The position numbers were made by a program, and so were the translations under genes. A stretch of 10,945 nucleotides of DNA from the NCBI GenBank assembly GCA_020059445.1, contig JAGVCB010000131.1:1-10945 (forward strand), given 5' to 3'. Of the stretch, positions 1-6,039 are shown in pieces. The stretch's first letter is position 1. Every line of letters starts with the position of its first letter. Source of the DNA: Polynucleobacter sp. Its GTDB lineage: Bacteria; Pseudomonadota; Gammaproteobacteria; Burkholderiales; Burkholderiaceae. The notes under the pieces were generated by a model that had not been told where the DNA came from, did no database searches, and saw nothing but the letters and a program-made list of their open reading frames with translations.

Positions 1-965
1 CAATTATCTGAACGCTTTGTACGCCAACCTTTGACGTTGGCAGAAATATCTTGAAGTGCAGTTAGAACTGTCACACCTTCAGGCGTGCGTTTGCGCAGCG
101 CCTGATTCTCGCCTCCCACCCACAATTCAATACCTGGGGCCAACTTTGATTTGAGCTCATTCAAACCATCGGCCACTTGATTTTGGTTCATTTGTGAAGA
201 GAATGACAAAGCAATCACATCTGCTTTTTGTGCTCTTGCTGCTTGAGCAATTTCAAGAATAGGGGTTTGCGTGCCCAAAGACACACAAGAACATCCCTCC
301 AAAGCCATCAGCGCTTCAGCCATCAAAAGACCTAAGCTGTGATGTTCTTGCGGAAATGTTGTTAATAGAATTCTTGGTCTGGCCAATTCTTCATTCTGAC
401 CAATATGGCCACGTGGTACTGAATTGATCGCCGTTCTCAACAAATGCTTGATTTGTTCTGTGAACAAATGCTCTTCGTGGATCTCTAACTTGCCATTGGC
501 CCAGTACTCACCAATATTTCTAATCAGCGGCGCCACAACTTCAATCACAAATCGATCTAATCCGATCTTCATCAAAGTGGTAGAAAGCGCTAGCCTCAAG
601 GCCTCAGTTTGATGAGATCTCAATAAATCCAAATAACGATCCATCTCTTCTTGGGTGATGATGGATGCAGGATGAGGATTTGTATCAACTGCTTGATTGG
701 TTTTTGCGCTTAACTCTTTTAGAGCTTCAATTGGCAAAGGCACGATGCGCCCAGGACGGAATCCTGAATCTAATAATCTTTTTAAAATCCGCAGCTTTTC
801 GATTTGATCGGCTGGATAAACGCGGTCGTCATTTTTATCCCGAAGGGGCATTGGGAAGTTATAACGTCTTTCCCATACTCGGAGTGTGTCTTTAGCAATG
901 CCAGTGTCTCGCTCGACTGCAGCGATGCTCAACATGTCTGGCAAGTTGTTAAATCTAACATTCAT
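1..965 (-). CDS. litR: CarH/LitR-type MerR regulator with B12-binding photosensor domain (3' end cut by window edge)
   Basis: I translated this from the minus strand; it is open from the ATG at 965 to the window edge, about 321 codons. Residues 12-78 are a MerR winged helix (AAVERDTGIAKDTLRVWERRY). Residues about 105-185 are the helical cap of a B12-binding domain, with W155 and E165-H166 spaced as in the W-x9-E-H signature of CarH. Residues about 197-310 are the Rossmann-like cobalamin domain with E207-x-H209-x2-G212, H209 being the expected lower axial ligand. Family members bind adenosylcobalamin, repress promoters in the dark and release DNA when light breaks the Co-C bond. That this one is light-responsive is inferred from the intact ligands. 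The frame stays open upstream to 1019, with a TTG at 1013, but ATG 965 gives a normal MerR N-terminus. It is divergent from gpx-folE2, the usual layout for a regulator of neighbouring light-induced genes. Only the last residues lie outside the window. Confidence 0.88.
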   Translation of the reverse strand, partial: MNVRFNNLPDMLSIAAVERDTGIAKDTLRVWERRYNFPMPLRDKNDDRVYPADQIEKLRILKRLLDSGFRPGRIVPLPIEALKELSAKTNQAVDTNPHPASIITQEEMDRYLDLLRSHQTEALRLALSTTLMKIGLDRFVIEVVAPLIRNIGEYWANGKLEIHEEHLFTEQIKHLLRTAINSVPRGHIGQNEELARPRILLTTFPQEHHSLGLLMAEALMALEGCSCVSLGTQTPILEIAQAARAQKADVIALSFSSQMNQNQVADGLNELKSKLAPGIELWVGGENQALRKRTPEGVTVLTALQDISANVKGWRTKRSDN

Positions 966-1016
966 AAGGAAAAACTCAGGTTTGTCGCCAAGTGAATACG
1001 AGGAATCGACCAATAA

Positions 1017-1045
1017 ATTCTACACTGTCTTAGACATAATTTGCA
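1017..1045 (-). promoter_or_regulatory. Possible promoter of the litR-like gene
   Basis: On the minus strand, TAGAAT (1022-1017) is a fair -10 box. Seventeen bases upstream lies a poor -35 match, TGCAAA (1045-1040). A start near 1010 would leave a leader of about 45 nt before ATG 965. The palindrome at 1026-1036 sits between the two boxes, where a bound repressor would block polymerase. Inferred by eye only. Confidence 0.3.
1026..1036. promoter_or_regulatory. Short perfect palindrome TGTC-TTA-GACA, candidate operator
   Basis: TGTCTTAGACA reads as two perfect 4-base arms around TTA. It lies just upstream of the proposed -10 box of the regulator gene and shares the TAGACA sequence with the larger inverted repeat at 1087-1122. 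This placement would suit autorepression by the CarH/LitR-like protein. Short palindromes arise easily by chance, so confidence is low without a conserved alignment. Confidence 0.35.
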
Positions 1046-1086
1046 TTTATTTTAATTTGTGCTTAATATGACGCCATATTGTTGAT

Positions 1087-1122
1087 TTGACCTAGACAAA
1101 TATAAATCTTGTCCATGGTCAA
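1087..1122. promoter_or_regulatory. Extended inverted repeat over the putative gpx promoter, candidate LitR operator
   Basis: The left arm TTGACC-TAGACAA (1087-1099) and right arm TTGTCCATGGTCAA (1109-1122) are complementary apart from one mismatch and one single-base insertion, around a 9-base AT-rich centre. The left arm starts with a good -35 hexamer (TTGACC), and the centre contains TATAAAT, which could act as a -10 for an upstream TTGTTG (1079-1084, 16-base spacing). The site therefore overlaps promoter elements reading rightward into gpx-folE2. CarH/LitR proteins bind operators overlapping -35/-10 regions, so this is the best operator candidate in the window. The factor and the exact promoter are inferred. 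Confidence 0.5.
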
Positions 1123-1141
1123 TCGCAAATACTTTTAAAAT

Positions 1142-1257
1142 GGGTCGAGGAGACAAACCCAATGATGGTCGGAGCTGAGAACGGAGCCGCAACCCCGCAA
1201 CAGGCAGTTAAAAGCCTGGGGGCCCATTTTTACAGAATGGCTTTCACAGCCATTCTG
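1142..1257 (+). promoter_or_regulatory. Structured leader / 5' coding segment of the glutathione peroxidase gene
   Basis: Three stem-loops follow one another. GGGT (1142-1145) can pair with ACCC (1157-1160), leaving the GAGGAG ribosome-binding site in the loop. CCCC (1193-1196) plus CAGGC (1201-1205) pair with GCCTG-GGGG (1214-1222) with a 4-nt bulge, and five T's follow at 1227-1231. CAGAATGGCT (1233-1242) pairs perfectly over 10 bp with AGCCATTCTG (1248-1257) across a 5-nt loop. The last stem contains the in-frame ATG at 1237. The segment is also richer in G/C than the rest of the gene. It could control translation or transcription, but it also encodes residues 1-32 of the longest reading frame, so RNA function is unproven. 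Confidence 0.4.
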
Positions 1258-1797
1258 CTGGTTGTTCTTATGTGGAGTTTTTGGCCAAAGGAAGTTGTTG
1301 CGATGAATTGCTCTAAAACACTCTCTCACACCTTTCTAAGACTTCAAGACGAAGCCCCACAGAATTTGTGTCAATACCAAGGGAAAGTGGTTCTGATCGT
1401 CAATACAGCCAGTTATTGTGGTTTTACAAGCCAATATGACGGCTTGGAAAAGCTTTACAGCCAGTACAAAGACAAAGGCTTGGTCATTCTTGGGTTTCCA
1501 TCGAATGACTTTGGCGAGCAAGAGCCAGGTTCCAATAAAGAAATTGCCGACTTTTGCCACAACACTTATGGGGTTAAATTTCCCATGTTTGCCAAATCAT
1601 CGGTCACTGGTCCTGATGCAAATCCACTTTTTAGGCACTTGATTGAAAAAACTGGCACCAAACCTCGTTGGAACTTCTATAAATATTTGGTGGACCGACA
1701 AGGTAATGTTATTGACGCATACAGCAGCATGACATCACCCACAAGTTCAAAGCTTATCGCTCAACTTGAAAAATTACTTCAGGAGAAACCTCAATGA
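1162..1797 (+). CDS. Exported/membrane-anchored glutathione peroxidase family protein
   Basis: A 211-residue Cys-type glutathione peroxidase, reducing hydrogen or lipid peroxides with glutathione or thioredoxin. The catalytic tetrad is visible: C86 in NTASYCGFT, Q120 in GEQEPGSN, and W170-N171 in RWNFYKYL. C132 in DFCHNTYGVKFPMF is placed like the resolving cysteine of thioredoxin-dependent members. Before the domain comes a hydrophobic stretch (residues 27-41) ending in VVA-MNCS, which looks like a signal peptide with a signal-peptidase-I site, so the enzyme should act in or facing the periplasm. The start is uncertain: ATG 1162 has a good GAGGAG site 9 bases upstream but gives an odd 25-residue hydrophilic N-terminus. 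ATG 1237 would give a short signal peptide without positive charge, and it lies inside a 10-bp hairpin. The stop overlaps the folE2 start (ATGA), so the two genes are probably cotranslated. Divergent from the B12 regulator. Confidence 0.88.
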   Translation: MMVGAENGAATPQQAVKSLGAHFYRMAFTAILLVVLMWSFWPKEVVAMNCSKTLSHTFLRLQDEAPQNLCQYQGKVVLIVNTASYCGFTSQYDGLEKLYSQYKDKGLVILGFPSNDFGEQEPGSNKEIADFCHNTYGVKFPMFAKSSVTGPDANPLFRHLIEKTGTKPRWNFYKYLVDRQGNVIDAYSSMTSPTSSKLIAQLEKLLQEKPQ

Positions 1798-2597
1798 ATG
1801 CACCAGAAAAGATTTTCCTGCCTGATGTACAAGCAAGCCGCGATGAACGCAATATTGTGATTCAAAAGGTTGGCATCAAAGCTGTGCGCCACCCTGTTCA
1901 AATTAAAACAAAAGCTGGCTCACAAGCAAGCGTTGCAATGATTGATATGACTGTTAAGCTGCCATCAGATGTTAAAGGCACTCACATGTCTAGATTTTTG
2001 GAAGTTTTACAAAATCAACATGCGCCCCTTGAATTTGATTCTGTTACAAAACTAATGAGCTCTATGCTTGAGCGTTTGGAAGCTACAGAAGGTCATATCG
2101 ACATGAAGATGCCGCTTTTCATAAACAAAGTGGCGCCAGTCTCTGGTGTTGAGAGTTTGCTTGACTATGACTTACACATCAAAGCTGCTTTTGAAAATGG
2201 TGCTTTGCGTTACACACTTCAAGTGCAAGTTCCAGTGACCAGCTTGTGCCCTTGCTCGAAAAAAATATCAGAGTACGGTGCTCATAATCAGCGTTCACAC
2301 ATCGTGATTGCTGCCGAGATCACTGAAAACATGGATGCAGAAGACTTAATCAAAATAGCCGAGCAAGCAGCCTCTTGTGAGCTATGGGGCTTATTAAAAC
2401 GTCCTGATGAAAAATATGTGACTGAAAAAGCTTACGATAATCCTAAGTTTGTTGAAGATTTGGTCAGAGACATTGCTGTGGCACTTGATCACTCAGAAAA
2501 AGTGATTGCCTATGAAGTGTCTTCAGAAAATTTTGAATCTATTCACAACCACTCTGCTTATGCCTGGCTAGCCAAAGATAAACGCAACAGCCATTAA
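1794..2597 (+). CDS. folE2: GTP cyclohydrolase IB (FolE2 type)
   Basis: A 267-residue protein of the FolE2/COG1469 family, which converts GTP to 7,8-dihydroneopterin triphosphate, the entry to folate and other pterins. Diagnostic segments are the N-terminal LPDVQASRDERN (9-20), the active-site VPVTSLCPCSKKISEYGAH (C152, C154, H164), the VTEKAYDNPKFVED segment with E211, and the C-terminal SIHNHSAYAW. Family knowledge: type IB does not depend on zinc, unlike FolE, and is often used under zinc limitation. A strong GGAG lies about 8 bases before the ATG, which overlaps the glutathione peroxidase stop by 4 bp. Being the second gene behind a putative LitR operator suggests light or oxidative induction, perhaps to supply folate for photolyase or cryptochrome antenna cofactors. 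That link is inference; no photolyase gene is in the window. Confidence 0.95.
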   Translation: MNAPEKIFLPDVQASRDERNIVIQKVGIKAVRHPVQIKTKAGSQASVAMIDMTVKLPSDVKGTHMSRFLEVLQNQHAPLEFDSVTKLMSSMLERLEATEGHIDMKMPLFINKVAPVSGVESLLDYDLHIKAAFENGALRYTLQVQVPVTSLCPCSKKISEYGAHNQRSHIVIAAEITENMDAEDLIKIAEQAASCELWGLLKRPDEKYVTEKAYDNPKFVEDLVRDIAVALDHSEKVIAYEVSSENFESIHNHSAYAWLAKDKRNSH

Positions 2598-2605
2598 CCC
2601 TTTTT

Positions 2606-2687
2606 AACCACAAGACATGAAGCCCGCTGAGCGCAGTTTCTCTCCCTCCCTTATTTATGCTCAGGGGTGTCTTGTGGTTTTCTTATT
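2606..2687 (+). terminator. Large two-part stem-loop with T-rich tail after folE2
   Basis: AACCACAAGACA (2606-2617) pairs perfectly over 12 bp with TGTCTTGTGGTT (2668-2679). Inside it, CCC-g-CTGAGC (2623-2632) pairs with GCTCAG-GGG (2659-2667), leaving a 26-nt pyrimidine-rich loop. TTTTCTTATT follows the stem on the plus strand. It starts 8 bases after the folE2 stop, so it most simply ends the gpx-folE2 transcript. The loop is much larger than in ordinary terminators, and the structure ends 29 bases before the next start codon, so it may instead act as a partial terminator or stability element between two coregulated units. Confidence 0.55.
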
Positions 2688-2708
2688 CAAAGCCAATGAA
2701 AGAGTCTC

Positions 2709-4040
2709 ATGAAAATAGCCATCGTTGGCGCTGGCATATCCGGCCTTGGCTGTGCATATGCTCTCAGTAAATTAGATAACTGTGAAGTCACCATCTACGA
2801 GGGTGGTAATCACATTGGCGGACACAGTAATACAGTTGATCTGACCCTTGATACCCCTTCAGGCAAAATTACACACGGCGTAGATACTGGATTTTTGGTA
2901 TTCAATCAAAGAACCTATCCAAGATTGATTCGCTTGTTCCATGAAATAGATGTCGAGATTGCAAAATCCGATATGTCTTTTTCTGTGTCACTTCCCAAGA
3001 AAAATGGTGATGTACTTGAGTGGTCAGGCACCAGCATTGACTCATTATTTGCTCAAAGAAAAAATATCTTGAGCCCTTCATTTTTGCGCATGGTCAAAGA
3101 CATTATTCGATTCAATCGAATTTGTACAAAATTGGCGGCAGATAAACATTTGGATGAAATTAATCTTACTGTTGGCGAATTCATTAAAAAACATCGTTTT
3201 AGTCTGCAATTTCAAGATTGGTATTTTTTGCCGATGGTTGGCGCTATCTGGTCCTGTCCAGTTTCTCAAATGCTGGCATTCCCAATTGCCACCATGATCA
3301 GATTTTGTTTCAACCATGGCTTGATTCAAATTGCAGACAGACCTCAATGGTTAACAGTCAAAGGTGGCTCAAGAGAATACGTCAAAAAATTGTGCGCTCA
3401 CATTGAACAAAACAGCGGCTCATTCATACGTGAACATGTAACTTCTGTTTCAAGAAACATGGATCAAGTCAACATCAGCACGGCTCATGGCACCATCACT
3501 TATGACCATGTGGTAATGGCCTGCCACAGTGATCAAGCGCTGGATGCCCTCAAAGATCCAAGCGCAGAAGAAAACAACATTCTTAGCTCCGTTAAATATC
3601 AAGATAATCGAGCGGTGTTGCACACTGACAGCTCTCTATTACCGAGTGAAAAAAAATGTTGGGCTGCTTGGAACTATGCCAGCACCCAAAGTGAAAACCT
3701 ACAAGATCAAGAAGTTTGCGTTAACTATTTGATCAATCAGCTGCAACCCTTGCCTGAAAGCTGGGGTAATCAGCCAGTGATCGTCAGCTTGAACCCTGTG
3801 GTCGAGCCTAAAGCAGAAACAATTCATGCGGACATTCAGTATGCACACCCCGTGTTTGATCAAGCAGCCATTCTTGCTCAGCAAAACTTATCTTTGATAC
3901 AAGGTATGAACAATACATGGTACTGTGGAGCATGGACCGGTTACGGATTCCACGAAGATGGCCTTCGTTCAGGCGAACTTGTGGCTGAAGCAATCCAGGA
4001 AATTTTAAGATTCGCGAGAAAAACACCAATACCAGCATGA
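2709..4040 (+). CDS. FAD-dependent amine-oxidase-like oxidoreductase (COG2907 type)
   Basis: A 443-residue flavoprotein. Residues 3-31 form the dinucleotide-binding fold, with GAGISG (7-12) and the ribose-binding E31; GGHSNTV (from about residue 37) is the second FAD-contact motif. The C-terminal GAWTGYGFHEDGLRSG (407-422) is the FAD-closing segment typical of COG2907 proteins, which sit beside DUF1365 and CFA-synthase-like genes in many bacteria. No signal peptide or membrane segment is evident. Its substrate is not known to me; the context suggests oxidation, desaturation or reduction of a fatty-acyl chain acted on by the methyltransferase two genes downstream. It is the first gene of the five-gene unit and overlaps the next start by ATGA. 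The ribosome-binding site (AAAGAG, 2699-2704) is weak. Confidence 0.85.
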   Translation: MKIAIVGAGISGLGCAYALSKLDNCEVTIYEGGNHIGGHSNTVDLTLDTPSGKITHGVDTGFLVFNQRTYPRLIRLFHEIDVEIAKSDMSFSVSLPKKNGDVLEWSGTSIDSLFAQRKNILSPSFLRMVKDIIRFNRICTKLAADKHLDEINLTVGEFIKKHRFSLQFQDWYFLPMVGAIWSCPVSQMLAFPIATMIRFCFNHGLIQIADRPQWLTVKGGSREYVKKLCAHIEQNSGSFIREHVTSVSRNMDQVNISTAHGTITYDHVVMACHSDQALDALKDPSAEENNILSSVKYQDNRAVLHTDSSLLPSEKKCWAAWNYASTQSENLQDQEVCVNYLINQLQPLPESWGNQPVIVSLNPVVEPKAETIHADIQYAHPVFDQAAILAQQNLSLIQGMNNTWYCGAWTGYGFHEDGLRSGELVAEAIQEILRFARKTPIPA

Positions 4041-4810
4041 GCATTGCAAAAATTTGTTTTGGCCAAGTTCGACATGCTCGTCTTAAGCCTGCAATCAATA
4101 AATTTGCTTATTCTGTTTTTACTTTACGCATCCCGATGCGCCAAAGAAAAAATAGCCCACAAGGGATATCTCAAACCGGCTTGGGTGATAACAAACTTTC
4201 TTGGCTCACTTTTTATGATAAAGACCACGGCCGTGGTGAAAACGATTCTCTTGCATGGGCTCTTGATCTAGTCAAAAGCGAGGGTATCACTGATATTGAT
4301 GGTGAAGTCTGGCTCCAAACATTTCCTAGGGTTTTAGGCTATGTATTTAATCCTGTAAGCTTTTGGTTTTTTGAAAATTGCTCAGGGAATTTGAGAGCCA
4401 TCTTGGCCGAGGTCAATAACACTTTTGGCGAAAGACATTGCTACCTGTTGAGCAACCCGAATGGCGAACATCTTCAATGGGGCCAATGCTTTTTGTCCAA
4501 TAAAGTTTTTCATGTATCACCGTTTTGCGAAGTCAAAGGTGAGTACCAATTCCGATTTTTCTCAAAGTCAGAGTCTGGGCAACACGTGGCTCGAATTGAA
4601 TACCATGACCAAGGCCCCCTCCTAATTACCAGCGTTAGTGGTATTGAACAAAATATTGATTTAAAAAGTATCATTTGGTCTGCAATTAGATATCCAGCCA
4701 TGAGTATTGGGGTGATTGTCAGAATTCACTGGCAAGCTCTGCGTTTATGGTTAAAGGGTGTCCAATTTCACAGCAAACCAACACCACCTTCTACGGAAGT
4801 TAGTAAATGA
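4037..4810 (+). CDS. DUF1365 family protein
   Basis: A 257-residue member of DUF1365 (COG3496), recognised from VRHARLKPAINKFAYSVF (11-28), FPRVLGYVFNPVSFWF (96-111), AEVNNTFGERHCY (124-136) and KVFHVSPFCEVKGEYQFRF (156-174). The biochemical function of the family is not established to my knowledge. It almost always neighbours a COG2907 flavoprotein and a CFA-synthase-like methyltransferase, suggesting a shared lipid pathway. Conserved aromatic, histidine and asparagine residues suggest a ligand or metal pocket, but that is a guess. No clear signal peptide; a mildly hydrophobic stretch lies at about 212-230. It overlaps the genes on both sides by 4 bp (ATGA), so the three products are probably made in matched amounts. 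Confidence 0.88.
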   Translation: MSIAKICFGQVRHARLKPAINKFAYSVFTLRIPMRQRKNSPQGISQTGLGDNKLSWLTFYDKDHGRGENDSLAWALDLVKSEGITDIDGEVWLQTFPRVLGYVFNPVSFWFFENCSGNLRAILAEVNNTFGERHCYLLSNPNGEHLQWGQCFLSNKVFHVSPFCEVKGEYQFRFFSKSESGQHVARIEYHDQGPLLITSVSGIEQNIDLKSIIWSAIRYPAMSIGVIVRIHWQALRLWLKGVQFHSKPTPPSTEVSK

Positions 4811-6039
4811 GTTCAAACACCAATACCATTGATGGTTTCTTGCCAAGCTTGCCTTGGCATGCCAAAGCCGTTCTTTCACTCCTGAAGAATATTCAGCTTG
4901 GTCATTTACAAATCATCACTCCCGAAGGTGAGCACCTCAGCTTCAAGGGCACAAATAGCGGCATCGAAGCAAGCATTCATATTCATGATTGGGAAGTTTG
5001 CAAAGCCTGCTTAAAATCCGGCGATATTGGCTTTGCAGAGAGTTATATCAAGGGTCAGTGGGACTCTCCTGATCTGCTATCACTACTTCGATTGTTGTTA
5101 GCTAACAGGCAAGAAATCGAGACCATTATTTATGGCAATTGGTGGGGTCGTCTCGGTTATCGAATCAAGCATTGGTTCAATAAAAATACCAAAGCTGGTA
5201 GCAAAAAGAATATCCATGCACACTATGATATTGGAAACGCTTTCTATGCTCTCTGGCTAGACCCGAGCATGACCTATTCGAGTGCTTGCTTCGATAGCAA
5301 AGACACACCCTTGGTCGAAGCACAAATTGCCAAGTATCAAAAAATCATTGAATCACTCACTGTTGCACGTGGAGAAAAAATTCTGGAGGTTGGCTGTGGT
5401 TGGGGTGGCCTCATGGAGCAAGCTTGCCTTGGGGGTATCGACATTGATTGCTTGACCATCTCTGAAGAGCAAGCCAAGTATGCGCGTGAACGTGGCGGCA
5501 GAATCACAGCCAAAGGTTTGGGTCGTCATCAAATTTTGTTACAAGACTATCGAGACCATCAAGAACAGTATGATGGCATTGCCTCCATTGAAATGTTTGA
5601 GGCTGTTGGCGAAAGTTATTGGCCAAGTTATTTTGAGATGCTCCACCGATGCCTAAAGCCAGGTAAAAAAGCCTGTATCCAAACCATTGTTATTGCTGAT
5701 AACTTATTTGAAAAATACCGTAATAGTTCTGACTTCATTCAACAGTATGTATTCCCTGGTGGCATGCTGCCCTCAGAAGAAAAATTCAAAGAGGCCGCCG
5801 CTAAGCAGGGTCTTGTGACTGAGAGCGTTTATCGCTTTGGGCAGGACTATCAAAAAACCTTGGTCTTGTGGCATGAAAAATTCAATCAGCAATTAGAAGC
5901 CATCAAAGCCCAAGGGTTTGATCAAAAGTTCATCCGCTTATGGAATCTTTACTTGATGTACTGTGCTGCAGGATTTGCTGATAAGAGCACTGACGTCATT
6001 CAATTCACCTTAAGAAAACCTGACATAAATGGCGCTTAA
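4807..6039 (+). CDS. Cyclopropane-fatty-acyl-phospholipid synthase-like SAM methyltransferase
   Basis: A 410-residue member of the CFA synthase family, which methylates double bonds of acyl chains in membrane phospholipids using S-adenosylmethionine. Landmarks: HYDIGN (139-144), TYSSACF (156-162), SAM-binding EVGCGWGG (194-201), LQDYRD (245-250), EMFEAVG (262-268), YVFPGGMLPS (314-323), FGQDY (344-348). Length is near the family norm of about 380-420. By eye against E. coli Cfa, the bicarbonate ligands correspond as C139 to S159 (with C161 two residues on), E239 to E265, H266 to Q292, I268 to I294, Y317 to Y348. The Cys and His are thus replaced, so the enzyme may produce a methylated rather than a cyclopropane acyl chain, as UfaM does in furan fatty acid synthesis. 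GGAAG (4795-4799) is a reasonable ribosome-binding site. It overlaps DUF1365 by 4 bp and the SDR gene by 11 bp. Confidence 0.9.
   Translation: MSSNTNTIDGFLPSLPWHAKAVLSLLKNIQLGHLQIITPEGEHLSFKGTNSGIEASIHIHDWEVCKACLKSGDIGFAESYIKGQWDSPDLLSLLRLLLANRQEIETIIYGNWWGRLGYRIKHWFNKNTKAGSKKNIHAHYDIGNAFYALWLDPSMTYSSACFDSKDTPLVEAQIAKYQKIIESLTVARGEKILEVGCGWGGLMEQACLGGIDIDCLTISEEQAKYARERGGRITAKGLGRHQILLQDYRDHQEQYDGIASIEMFEAVGESYWPSYFEMLHRCLKPGKKACIQTIVIADNLFEKYRNSSDFIQQYVFPGGMLPSEEKFKEAAAKQGLVTESVYRFGQDYQKTLVLWHEKFNQQLEAIKAQGFDQKFIRLWNLYLMYCAAGFADKSTDVIQFTLRKPDINGA

Noticed and set aside
966..1013. N-terminal extension of the litR-like gene to an in-frame TTG at 1013
   Set aside because: The extra 16 residues are not part of a MerR fold, the TTG has no good ribosome-binding site, and it would lie almost on the proposed transcription start.
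1165..1225. Resemblance to part of a cobalamin riboswitch (GGAGCCGC...CCCCGCAAC), tempting next to a B12-dependent regulator
   Set aside because: Only the CCCCGCAAC-like core is similar; the other conserved boxes (GCCACTG and the closing AGYCxGGA...ACCTGCC) are missing and the segment lies downstream of a good ribosome-binding site. A scan with the Rfam Cobalamin model would settle it.
2709..4040. Reading the flavoprotein as a phytoene desaturase (carotenoid gene), attractive because CarH-type regulators often control carotenoid genes
   Set aside because: The C-terminal GAWTGYGFHEDGLRSG and the DUF1365/CFA-like partners indicate the COG2907 group, it is shorter than CrtI, and no other carotenoid gene is present.
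4044..4271. Short overlapping frame at the start of the DUF1365 gene
   Set aside because: It is out of frame with well-conserved DUF1365 motifs and has no domain or ribosome-binding site of its own.
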